NCBI GenBank assembly: GCA_029555885.1
Contig: JAKPQT010000539.1
Span: 1 to 15,915, forward strand
Direction: 5' to 3'
Origin: Chloroflexota bacterium
GTDB taxonomy: Bacteria > Chloroflexota > Anaerolineae > CG2-30-64-16
DNA length: 15,915 bases
This document shows positions 6,570-12,759 of the stretch, piece after piece. How positions within the stretch are numbered: position 1 is the stretch's first letter; each line of letters begins with the position of its first letter. The notes under the pieces are model-generated. The model was not told the origin of the DNA. It searched no databases and saw nothing but the letters and a program-made list of their open reading frames with translations. The position numbers and the translations under genes were made by a program.

Positions 6570-6881
6570 TTAGCGCATCTCCGTCTCGGCCCGCAGCGCA
6601 GCCAACAGCGCCTCGAACTCCTCTCGGCAGTCGCCGCACCGTTCCAAGTGGTCCTGGACCAGCGGCATGGCCTCAGCCGCGTTCCTGCCTGCCAGCGCCA
6701 GTTCCGCAAACCGGTCGAGTTGTTCGTAGCATTCCTCGCACCCGATCTCATCCGGCCGCGTGGTCGCCACCATCCGCATCATCCGCGCAAGTTGCTCTGG
6801 CGGCATGGCTTGCATGCGGGTGGGCCCCTTGACTCCCCTGATCTTGCCCCATAGTCTTTGAAGCATGTGTGCCCCGCTCAT
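6570..6881 (-). CDS. Zinc-binding anti-sigma factor (ZAS-type), partner of the ECF sigma factor
   Basis: 103 residues. The core is a zinc-finger anti-sigma module: CEEC (Cys48, Cys51) followed by an amphipathic helix and then HLERCGDC (His78, Cys82, Cys85), which is the HxxxCxxC signature of ZAS domains. No membrane segment follows, so it is a cytosolic regulator, as RsrA is. The N-terminal 45 residues are basic and Met-rich and may be a separate helix. By family knowledge such proteins hold an ECF sigma factor inactive while zinc is bound and release it when the cysteines are oxidised. Its ATG overlaps the sigma stop (ATGA, 6878-6881), so the two are made in step. The thioredoxin reductase gene follows, fitting a thiol-redox feedback loop. 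Confidence 0.85.
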   Translation of the reverse strand: MSGAHMLQRLWGKIRGVKGPTRMQAMPPEQLARMMRMVATTRPDEIGCEECYEQLDRFAELALAGRNAAEAMPLVQDHLERCGDCREEFEALLAALRAETEMR

Positions 6882-7483
6882 CTCCCGGCAAACATCGCCA
6901 GCAGTTCGTCCGGCGCAAGGCCATCGCGCCGCAGGCGCTTCTGCAGGCGCTGCCGGGCGTCGTGCAGTAGTTTGTACAGGGCATTCCGGTTCGTGCCCAG
7001 GCGCTCCGCAGCCTCCTGCAGGGGCATCCCGCCCTGCATCACCGCCAGCATCGCCTGCTGCTGCCGGTCCGTCAGTTCCTCGGCGATCATGCGCCGGACC
7101 GTCTCCAGCATCACCGCCTGGACGGCAAGCTGCCCGGGATCTGCAGCCTGATCGGTCAGCACTGCGGGCGTGAAGTCAGAGGCCTCGTGTTCCGCCATGA
7201 GGTCGTGCAGAGAGACATCACGCCAGCGCCGGCGGCGCAGCTCTGTCAACGCCACCCTGACAGCCACCTTCTGAGCCCAGGTCGTGAAGCGGGCCTCGCC
7301 CCTGAACGATGCCAGCTCGCTCAGCACCTTCAGCAGCGCGTCCTGCGCAAAGTCCTCCAGGTCGGATTCCGTCACCCCGCGACCTGCAAGCGCATAGCGC
7401 AGGCCGCGCAGGTCGGTGAGGACCGCGTCAGCTTCCGGGCCGTGCAGACCCTCCAGCCACTCCCTGTTGGTGCGGTCGCTCAT
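6878..7483 (-). CDS. ECF-type RNA polymerase sigma factor
   Basis: 201 residues, typical ECF length. Region 2 spans about 20-90, with the DLEDFAQDALLKVL helix (core binding) and FTTWAQKVAVRVALTELRRRR (-10 recognition and melting). A linker of about 35 residues follows, then region 4 at about 125-185, whose helix-turn-helix is PLQEAAERLGTNRNALYKLLHDARQRLQKRL. The start at 7483 is chosen for an AGGAA ten bases upstream and because it gives the standard N-terminus. An in-frame ATG at 7507 has no ribosome site, and the open frame further upstream runs through the promoter. First gene of a three-gene operon with its anti-sigma factor and thioredoxin reductase. No GGAAT-type ECF promoter was found upstream, so autoregulation is not evident; a sigma-70-type promoter is. 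Confidence 0.9.
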   Translation of the reverse strand: MSDRTNREWLEGLHGPEADAVLTDLRGLRYALAGRGVTESDLEDFAQDALLKVLSELASFRGEARFTTWAQKVAVRVALTELRRRRWRDVSLHDLMAEHEASDFTPAVLTDQAADPGQLAVQAVMLETVRRMIAEELTDRQQQAMLAVMQGGMPLQEAAERLGTNRNALYKLLHDARQRLQKRLRRDGLAPDELLAMFAGR

Positions 7484-7552
7484 GGAGTTGCGCTTCCTGT
7501 TGGCCATTGCGAAACGGACTGGCCGTTTGGGTCGATTGCTGCGAAGGAACCA

Positions 7553-7581
7553 ACCATAACACAACTGGACCTGCTGCACAA
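7553..7581 (-). promoter_or_regulatory. Promoter for the sigma/anti-sigma/thioredoxin reductase operon
   Basis: On the minus strand, TTGTGC (7576-7581), 17 bases, TATGGT (7553-7558), preceded by the TGn of an extended -10. The leader would be about 63 bases and contains a 6-bp dyad AAACGG/CCGTTT (7512-7517 and 7523-7528). The -35 is weak (four of six); the call is moderate. Confidence 0.45.
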
Positions 7582-7728
7582 GCGGCGCGGAGCGTAGCTC
7601 TCATCCCACAGGACCTTTCGTAGCTTGTATGCAGCTCGCGCGAAACTTGTCTGATGACGGGGTAAGAGATCGCCGGGTGAGGCCGTCAAGAGAGTCAACC
7701 GGGCAAGACAGGTCCGGCACACCAGCAA

Positions 7729-7860
7729 ATGCCCCTGATGCTCGGCATGGGCGACATGGTGCTGCAGATCGGCCAGCCGCAATGGCTGAGCCTGATGGGC
7801 CATGTTATCTACGGCATCGTCGCGGGCCTGCTATATATCCCATTGCGCAAGCGTATCTAG
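7729..7860 (+). pseudogene. Remnant: C-terminal tail of a membrane protein
   Basis: 43 codons from ATG 7729 to TAG 7860, translating to a coherent hydrophobic tail that ends in WLSLMGHVIYGIVAGLLYIP then LRKRI. A GHxxYGxxxGxxY helix followed by a short basic end is a common C-terminus of small bacterial inner-membrane proteins. The frame is open upstream only to 7681 and the translation there is not membrane-like, so the N-terminal part seems lost. There is no clear ribosome site. It is either a decayed gene or, less likely, a very small membrane protein. The exact family could not be fixed. Confidence 0.4.
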
Positions 7861-7973
7861 GCGTCACCAGCCTGGCCGCCAGGGTCCGCTCGCCAGCATG
7901 TGCAGGCGGCGGACCACGATGCCGGGTTGGTCCCTGACGCAAATAGTGTGGACCAAGATCAAGGCTTGAGCCG

Positions 7974-7995
7974 GTCGAGGCTTTACCCGGTCAGG
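7974..7995 (+). repeat. Degenerate single copy of the GGAG-headed repeat
   Basis: This 22-base stretch matches bases 4-25 of the left arm at 3672-3696 at 20 of 22 positions. The GGAG head is not kept. The preceding GGCTTGAGCC (7963-7972) repeats the inner dyad of the element. Confidence 0.55.
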
Positions 7996-8002
7996 CCTGC
8001 CG

Positions 8003-8057
8003 TCAACGAATGGTTCGGGGGACGAGTCAGTGAGTCGTCCCCCGCGCAACTCGTTGA
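8003..8057. other. Nested inverted repeat (possible terminator or structured RNA)
   Basis: Inner stem GGGGGACGA (8017-8025) with TCGTCCCCC (8035-8043), nine perfect pairs around a nine-base loop. Outer arms TCAACGA (8003-8009) with TCGTTGA (8051-8057), seven perfect pairs. It lies about 85-140 bases beyond the ThDP enzyme stop (8142) on that gene's downstream side. No T-run follows on either strand, so intrinsic termination is uncertain. Confidence 0.5.
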
Positions 8058-8141
8058 TCCGTTGTCGCCACTGTCACGCTATCACCCAACCGTCGCAAAA
8101 ACGTCGCATCGATGTTGCGAACGTGCAGCCCGCGGTCAACT

Positions 8142-9830
8142 TCACACGCCCTGCGCGGCGCCATACCGCGCGGCCCACGAATGCAGGCTGGCCCACTGGA
8201 GGGGCACGTGGATCACCGTCACAGTGTTGGCGGCCAGCCCGGCTGCGATGGCCGGCCCGAGCTGTGACGCATGCTCGATGTAGACGCCGGTCGCGCCGAG
8301 CGCCTCGGCCACCCGGTCGAAGCGGATCGCGCCGTACCCGCTGGCGCCGAACTGGCTGGCGATGCGCCGGCCCTCCGGCTGGTCGTCCGCCACGATGCCC
8401 CAGGCGCCGTCGTGCGCGACGACGGCTACATAGGGCGTGCCGAAGCGCAGGGCCGTGCTGATCTCGCTCAGGTTGAAGCCGGCTGACCCGTCGCCGCTGA
8501 GCAGCAGGAGCGGATGCCCCGGCCGCGCGCGCCGGGCCGCAACCGCGCCCGACAGCCCCCAGCCCACGACGCCGCTCGTGCCGCACGTTAGCCAGTGGCC
8601 CGGATGTCGGTCGAACAGCGTCATGTGCGCCCACTGGCCGATGTTGCCGCCATCCACCAGGAAGGTGATGTCCTCATCGAGGAATGGCCGGATCTCCCGG
8701 CAGACGCGCATGGAGGTCAGCGGCCAGTCATCCTCGTAGCCGCGGGACGCCCACTCCGTGAACAGCATCTGCCGCGCCGCACGCACCTCCGCCAGCCAGC
8801 CCGAGTGCGGCGCGGCCCCGAGTGCCCGGAGCTCATCCGCGAGCTGGCGCAGCACGGTCCGGGGATCGCCGGTGATCCCGACCTCGGGGATGACGTTGCG
8901 CGTCAGTTCGGACGGCTCGATGTCGACCCGGAGGACGCGCGCGTCGCGGGGAAAGAGCGGCGGATGGCCGCGGCCGACCCGGTAGTCGATGCGCGCGCCC
9001 ACCGTCAGCACCACGTCGGCCTCGGCCAGCTGCGGCAGCGCGCTGTTCGTGAAGTGGCCCCCGCGCGTGATGCCCGCATACTGGGGTATCGCTTCCTCGA
9101 TGCAGCCGCGGTCCCAGATGTGCGACAGGATGGGGATGTCGGTCAGCGCGGCGAACTCGCGGAGCGCGTCCCAGGCGCGTGCATAGAAGGCCCCGCTGCC
9201 GACGAGCAGGAAGGGCCGTTGTGCTGATGCCAATATCTGCGCGGCCCGGCGCACCAGCTCCCCGTCGCCCGCCGCGGCCGGCTGCGCCTGCAAGAGGCTG
9301 ATGGGGTCGGGGGCCTCGGCCAGTGCCGCATCCATCTCCGCGGCAAAGACATCGTGCGGAATGGTCAGATGCACGGGGCCTGGCCGGCCGCTCACGGCGA
9401 GGGTGAAGGCGGTGCGGACCTGCTGCGGCAGCGCGTCGATATGGTAGACCTTCGCCGCATACTTGCAGACCGGTCGCGCCATGCTCACCTGGTCGAGTTC
9501 CTGGAAGGTGTCTGCGCCTTCCGTCTCCTGCGGGCTGCAGCCGCTGATGAGCACCATCGGCCGGCCGTCCCACCAGGCGTTGGTCAGCCCGGTGAGCGCG
9601 TTCGTGTGGCCCGGCCCTGCGCTGACGGCTGCCACCCCTGGCCTGCCGGTCATAGCGCCCCAGGCATCGGCCATGTACGCCGCGCCCTGCTCGTTGCGGA
9701 CGTCGACGATGCCGATGTCACCATCGACAAAGGCATCCAGGAACGGGAACAGGCCGTTCCCGGGCAGGACGAAGAGCTGCTCGATCCCCCAGCGGTGCAG
9801 CCGCCGCGCCAGCCATTGTGCTCCGTTCAT
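8142..9830 (-). CDS. ThDP-dependent acetolactate synthase-like enzyme
   Basis: 562 residues in the three-domain order of the acetolactate synthase/oxalyl-CoA decarboxylase family. The N-terminal pyrimidine-binding domain carries the catalytic Glu47 (VRNEQGAAYMADAWG), then GPGHTNALTGL and TFQELDQVSM. A central Rossmann-like domain (about 190-340) includes VLTVGARIDYRVGRGHP and DIEPSEL. The C-terminal ThDP domain has GDGSAG (446-451) leading to VVAHDGAWGIV. In the GDG-x(n)-NN motif the usual first Asn is His473 and the second Asp474; the Mg2+-binding GDG is intact. No small regulatory subunit gene is adjacent, so a role in branched-chain amino-acid synthesis is less likely than a catabolic or 2-oxoacid decarboxylating one. 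The start at 9830 has GGAGG eight bases upstream; the open frame reaching 9962 is rejected because the preserved domain starts here. It is a single gene. Confidence 0.88.
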   Translation of the reverse strand: MNGAQWLARRLHRWGIEQLFVLPGNGLFPFLDAFVDGDIGIVDVRNEQGAAYMADAWGAMTGRPGVAAVSAGPGHTNALTGLTNAWWDGRPMVLISGCSPQETEGADTFQELDQVSMARPVCKYAAKVYHIDALPQQVRTAFTLAVSGRPGPVHLTIPHDVFAAEMDAALAEAPDPISLLQAQPAAAGDGELVRRAAQILASAQRPFLLVGSGAFYARAWDALREFAALTDIPILSHIWDRGCIEEAIPQYAGITRGGHFTNSALPQLAEADVVLTVGARIDYRVGRGHPPLFPRDARVLRVDIEPSELTRNVIPEVGITGDPRTVLRQLADELRALGAAPHSGWLAEVRAARQMLFTEWASRGYEDDWPLTSMRVCREIRPFLDEDITFLVDGGNIGQWAHMTLFDRHPGHWLTCGTSGVVGWGLSGAVAARRARPGHPLLLLSGDGSAGFNLSEISTALRFGTPYVAVVAHDGAWGIVADDQPEGRRIASQFGASGYGAIRFDRVAEALGATGVYIEHASQLGPAIAAGLAANTVTVIHVPLQWASLHSWAARYGAAQGV

Positions 9831-9969
9831 GTTTTCTTCCTCCCGCGAGATGATGATTGTGCAGTATACATCCGAATTTCTTGGGGGCTGTTCTCCGGCC
9901 CGAGCCAGTGGCCCGCTGCGCGGGAGTGCAACGAAGGTAAGAGATTTGAACTGAGACTTCATCGGGGTA

Positions 9970-9998
9970 TTGATTCTTGAAACAGTTGGCGCGATACT
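9970..9998 (+). promoter_or_regulatory. Possible promoter for the second sigma gene
   Basis: TTGATT (9970-9975), 17 bases, GATACT (9993-9998), four of six matches in each box. The leader would be about 40 bases. In the same 214-base divergent region, the minus strand carries TATACT (9863-9868) ahead of the ThDP enzyme, but without a recognisable -35. Confidence 0.35.
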
Positions 9999-10044
9999 GT
10001 GCGAGGTTGGATTTGCCCGCCGCCGACCCGAAAGAGCGTGGTCG

Positions 10045-10776
10045 ATGACTTCGGCCGAGTTGCCATCTGCCGGTTCGCCGTCGAAGACCCTGGACGAGCT
10101 CGCACGCGATTGCGCTCAGGAGACTGCGCGCTTCTTCCGCGAACACACCCACGATTCCCCCGACTGCTTCGAGCTCTTCCGCCGCGCCCTGGAGCAGAAC
10201 AGCGAGCAGGCCTGGGAGTCCATCTGCGCGCAGTATCTCCCTCTGGTCCGGAGTTGGGTGGCCCAACATCCCGAGCTGGCGCACTGCGGCGGTGACATCC
10301 ACGACCTCGCGAACCGGGCCTTCGAGCGCATGTGGGTCGCCTGGACGCCGGACAAGTTCCGGCGGTTCCGCGACCTGCGGGCTCTGCTGGCCTATCTGAA
10401 GATGTGCGCGCACAGCGCAGTGATCGAGGAGCTGCGCCAGGCCGGGCCCAGCCCGCGCACCGTCGTGCTCTCTGATCTGCCGGAGGACGCGCTGGACGTG
10501 CTCCCACGGAACAGAGGTCCTTCCGTCGAGGGTGAAGTCCTGCACCGCGAGCGGAGCGAGGAGCTCTGGCAGATGGTCCGCGCGCGGCTGCGCGACGACC
10601 GGGAGCGCCTGGTGCTGCACGACCTGTTTGTGCTCGACCTCAAGCCCGCCGCGCTCCTGGCCCGGCACCGGGATCAGTTTCGCGATATCCACGAGGTGTA
10701 CCTGGTCCGGCAGGTCGTGCTCGAACGCCTGAGTCGAGATGCCCAGTTGCGCAGCTTCCTGGGCCTGGATGCTTGA
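10045..10776 (+). CDS. Divergent sigma-70-family factor
   Basis: 243 residues. After a 40-residue N-terminal extension, residues about 44-135 read as sigma region 2: ELFRRALEQNSEQAWESICAQ, LVRSWV, then DIHDLANRAFERMWVAW (core-binding helix) and FRDLRALLAYLKMCAHSAVIEEL (-10 element helix). A linker (SDLPEDALDVLP) leads to region 4 at about 165-235, with a helix-turn-helix-like KPAALLARHRDQFRDIHEVYLVRQVVLERL. The spacing is ECF-like but region 4 is divergent, so promoter specificity is probably unusual. The ATG at 10045 is preceded by only a weak AAAGAG. The frame is open upstream to a TTG at 9970, which would place the promoter inside the gene. A zinc-finger protein gene follows by 38 bases, so this is a second sigma/anti-sigma-like pair, unrelated in sequence to the one at 6570-7483. 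Confidence 0.75.
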   Translation: MTSAELPSAGSPSKTLDELARDCAQETARFFREHTHDSPDCFELFRRALEQNSEQAWESICAQYLPLVRSWVAQHPELAHCGGDIHDLANRAFERMWVAWTPDKFRRFRDLRALLAYLKMCAHSAVIEELRQAGPSPRTVVLSDLPEDALDVLPRNRGPSVEGEVLHRERSEELWQMVRARLRDDRERLVLHDLFVLDLKPAALLARHRDQFRDIHEVYLVRQVVLERLSRDAQLRSFLGLDA

Positions 10777-10814
10777 AAACGCGCGCATTGCGCGTTCAGA
10801 TACCGGAGAGTGAG

Positions 10815-11552
10815 ATGACCCTGACCTGTAGCCTGCCGCCGGAGCCCGATGATGCGCGGCTCCTGGCCTTCCTCGACGGCCAGCCCGATGAACCCATCGC
10901 AGCCCATTTGCGGGATTGCTCCTACTGCCGCGGCCGGGCCCAGCGGCTTGAGCGCATGGAGGTTGTCCTGCGCTCCCTGCTGTACCGGATGAGCTGCCCG
11001 TCGCCCCTGGAGCTGGGGGAGTACCAGCTCGGCGTCCTGGCCGGCAAGCAGGCGCGTGCCATCGGGCGGCACCTTGCGGAATGCCCCCATTGTGCCCGCG
11101 AGGTGGCCCAACTGGAGAGCTTCCTGGGTGACCTCGCGCCGGTACACGTGCCCAGCCTGGCGGAGCAGCTCGTGGAACAAATCGACGTCCTGGTGGCGCG
11201 TCTCGCGGGCGGCGTCTCCGGCCTGCTGCCCACGCCGCAGCTTGCACCCGTGTTGGCGGGGGTGCGTGGGGGCGGGTCGGGCCCGGTCATCTACGAGGCT
11301 GGAGGGGCGCGCGTGTATATGACGAGCCAGCCGGCCGCGGCAGGGGCGGACGGGCGGGACCTGCTGGGCCTCCTGTCCGGGGTGGACCCGGCGGGCTTCA
11401 GCGCGTACCTGTGGCAGGACGGCCGGCTGGTCGCAACTGCGCTCGTCGACGCAGGCGGCAACTTCGTGGTGCACGGCTTGGCTCCGGCACCGTACGAGCT
11501 GGTCCTCAGTGGACCGGGCCAGGAGATTTACATCGAGCGGCTGGAAGTGTGA
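10815..11552 (+). CDS. Soluble double zinc-finger (anti-sigma-like) protein with C-terminal beta-rich domain
   Basis: 245 residues. It has two zinc-finger modules of the zf-HC2 type: HLRDCSYC (His31, Cys35, Cys38) and HLAECPHC (His86, Cys90, Cys93), each after a short acidic helix (LLAFLDGQ and LGEYQLGVLAG). Residues 110-160 are a helical then Gly-rich linker without a transmembrane span. The C-terminus (about 185-245) looks like a compact beta-sandwich: SAYLWQDGRLVATALVD, then GNFVVHGLAPAPYELVLSGP, resembling carboxypeptidase-regulatory-like folds. By position right after the sigma gene it is probably its anti-sigma factor or co-regulator; the C-terminal domain may sense a ligand (inference). 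The ATG at 10815 has GGAG seven bases upstream. A TTG overlapping the sigma stop at 10773 is an alternative start, judged less likely. A hairpin terminator lies 37 bases after the stop. Confidence 0.75.
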   Translation: MTLTCSLPPEPDDARLLAFLDGQPDEPIAAHLRDCSYCRGRAQRLERMEVVLRSLLYRMSCPSPLELGEYQLGVLAGKQARAIGRHLAECPHCAREVAQLESFLGDLAPVHVPSLAEQLVEQIDVLVARLAGGVSGLLPTPQLAPVLAGVRGGGSGPVIYEAGGARVYMTSQPAAAGADGRDLLGLLSGVDPAGFSAYLWQDGRLVATALVDAGGNFVVHGLAPAPYELVLSGPGQEIYIERLEV

Positions 11553-11588
11553 GCTAATCCCCTGACTCCAGCCTGACCCTCTGCCGGC

Positions 11589-11615
11589 AAGCCCCGGGCG
11601 CACAGCCTGGGGCTT
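11589..11615 (+). terminator. Hairpin terminator after the second sigma module
   Basis: Arms 11589-11599 and 11605-11615 form an 11-bp stem with one G-T pair and a five-base loop (GCACA). The following sequence is pyrimidine-rich (TTCCCTCTTTCC, about 11628-11639) but has no immediate T-run, so it is a strong hairpin with a weak tail. Confidence 0.6.
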
Positions 11616-11644
11616 GTGCGTTAAGCCTTCCCTCTTTCCTCCCC

Positions 11645-11666
11645 AACCGGCTGAAGCCTCGACTCC
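11645..11666 (-). repeat. Single copy of the GGAG-headed repeat
   Basis: Differs at one of 22 positions from the right arm at 3720-3741. On the minus strand it starts with GGAGTCGAGGCTTCAGCCGG. No inverted partner lies next to it. Confidence 0.7.
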
Positions 11667-11740
11667 GACTACGCTCTGAACTTGTCCTCCTCATGCTGGA
11701 AAACCCCGCGCGCCCGCGTTCATAGGAGCGAGACGGATAG

Positions 11741-11750
11741 GCAATATTGC
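11741..11750. promoter_or_regulatory. Palindrome upstream of the trypsin-like gene
   Basis: GCAATATTGC is a perfect 10-bp palindrome within GGCAATATTGCTTGCC, 39 bases before the start codon at 11789. It could be a regulator site. No convincing -35/-10 pair was found between 11616 and 11788. Confidence 0.25.
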
Positions 11751-11788
11751 TTGCCCGTGCGGTGGGTGATCAGCAAGGGAGGTATGCC

Positions 11789-12577
11789 GTGAAGCGCACA
11801 TGCAGTTTGAGCACCGGCGCCGTGGTCGTTCGACTCCTGCTGTTGGGGTTCCTGGCCCTGGTCCCGCTGCCCGGCGCACCGGTTCGTGCCGCGGCGCCCG
11901 TCTCGTGCCGTGCGCCGGCGGATGAGGCAGCACGGAAATACTGCGCCGCGCTGGAAGAGCAGGTGCTCGATGCGACGGTCTTCCTGTGTTTCCGGGTGGC
12001 GTGCGGCAGCCGGGTCAACGAGAGCCAGACGCTTGTGCACTCGCACGCTACAGTCGTGGATGACCGGACGGTGCTGACCCATGACCACTATGGCTGGACG
12101 AACAATCCCAAGTGCAGGCTGGAGGCGCTCGTCGTCTACAGCGGCCGCGGCATGCGGCTGGCAGAGTACGAGGATCCGGAGACGTTGGGTGCGCTGGTGG
12201 CGGGGTTGCGCCCGGACCCGGCCGGCAGCCGCTACCACTCCCGTTTGCTGACCTTCCCGGAGCCGCTGTTTGTGGCGGCGAATGTCACTTACGACCGTGT
12301 GGACGGCGAGCCCGGCGCGGATGTGCTGGCAGGTTGGGGTGAGCTGGCGGAGGTGAACTGGACCTCGTACCCGCAGCAGACCTATGTGCAGTGGGTGAAG
12401 CCTGCCAGATTGGAGGTGCGGGGCGAGGCGCTGGCGCTCTTCGTTCAGAAGCCCGTGAAGGTGGGAGCGTCGGGCGGCGGCGTCTTCCGGGTCGTGAACG
12501 GCCGGCTCCATCACGTCGGCAATGTTTGGGCCACCCGGCTCCGTGAAGGCACGAGCGTTGTGGCGCTGAACCAGTAG
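11789..12577 (+). CDS. Exported trypsin-like serine peptidase-like protein
   Basis: 262 residues starting at GTG 11789. The start is set by AAGGGAGG (11775-11782) six bases upstream; an ATG at 11784 is out of frame and closes at once. Residues 1-35 form a Sec signal peptide: basic KRTCS, hydrophobic VVVRLLLLGFLALVPL, then PVRAAAPVS with a possible AxA cleavage site near 34-36. The mature part has the trypsin-fold landmarks HATVVDDRTVLTHDHYG (His100 aligned with the catalytic His of 'LTAAH') and GASGGGVF (Ser228 in GxSGG). The acidic member of the triad is not certain; Asp178 in ADVLAGWGELAEV is the best candidate. Several cysteines (40, 52, 67, 72, 109) may form disulfides outside the membrane. 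It is monocistronic and ends at a strong hairpin shared with the tRNA on the other strand. Substrate unknown. Confidence 0.78.
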   Translation: MKRTCSLSTGAVVVRLLLLGFLALVPLPGAPVRAAAPVSCRAPADEAARKYCAALEEQVLDATVFLCFRVACGSRVNESQTLVHSHATVVDDRTVLTHDHYGWTNNPKCRLEALVVYSGRGMRLAEYEDPETLGALVAGLRPDPAGSRYHSRLLTFPEPLFVAANVTYDRVDGEPGADVLAGWGELAEVNWTSYPQQTYVQWVKPARLEVRGEALALFVQKPVKVGASGGGVFRVVNGRLHHVGNVWATRLREGTSVVALNQ

Positions 12578-12583
12578 GCAACG

Positions 12584-12621
12584 AAAAACCGGCACTCTGT
12601 CAGGTTGTCAGAGTGCCGGTT
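12584..12621 (-). terminator. Terminator of tRNA-Gln (hairpin shared with the protease gene)
   Basis: A perfect 13-bp stem (12587-12599 with 12609-12621, AACCGGCACTCTG/CAGAGTGCCGGTT) with a nine-base loop. On the minus strand it is followed by TTTTT (12584-12588), the standard intrinsic terminator form, beginning seven bases after the tRNA end. On the plus strand it lies nine bases after the protease stop but lacks a T-run there, so it acts best for the tRNA and may stop the protease transcript less efficiently. Confidence 0.85.
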
Positions 12622-12627
12622 GATCTA

Positions 12628-12698
12628 CTCGGGGACAGGGATTCGAACCCCAAACTTCTGATCCAGAGTCAGATGTTTTACCATTAAACTATCCCCGA
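12628..12698 (-). tRNA. tRNA-Gln (anticodon CTG)
   Basis: A 71-base cloverleaf can be folded by eye. The acceptor stem is TCGGGGA with TCCCCGA plus discriminator G (12628). The anticodon stem is TCTGA/TCAGA with loop CTCTGGA, giving anticodon CTG for codon CAG. The T-loop is TTCGAAT with stem TGGGG/CCCTG (two wobble pairs). The CCA end is not encoded. There is a promoter six bases upstream of the 5' end and an intrinsic terminator downstream, so it is transcribed alone. It is next to gltX: in bacteria lacking glutaminyl-tRNA synthetase, GluRS also charges tRNA-Gln before amidation, so the proximity is functionally suggestive. Confidence 0.93.
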
Positions 12699-12710
12699 TT
12701 GATAATCCAG

Positions 12711-12739
12711 ATTCTACCACTGCGGGCGGAATCGTGCAA
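12711..12739 (-). promoter_or_regulatory. Promoter of tRNA-Gln
   Basis: Minus strand: TTGCAC (12734-12739), 17 bases, TAGAAT (12711-12716) with a TGG extension upstream of the -10. Transcription would start near 12704, about six bases before the mature 5' end. Confidence 0.55.
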
Positions 12740-12759
12740 ATCTGGACGGGGTTTTCCTG

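Larger units (their letters stand above)
7582..8141. other. Gene-poor stretch between the sigma operon and the ThDP enzyme
   Basis: No intact gene is supported on either strand. The region holds a short hydrophobic coding remnant (7729-7860), one degenerate copy of the GGAG-headed repeat (7974-7995) preceded by GGCTTGAGCC, a nested hairpin (8003-8057) and a further dyad near 8099-8127 (CGCA...TGCG). The open frames that exist here give low-complexity Arg/Pro/Ala translations with no family similarity. Confidence 0.6.

Noticed and set aside
9718..11247. A 509-codon minus-strand open frame across the ThDP gene start and the second sigma module
   Set aside because: Its translation shows no domain, while the overlapping frames encode recognisable ThDP enzyme, sigma and zinc-finger proteins with ribosome sites.
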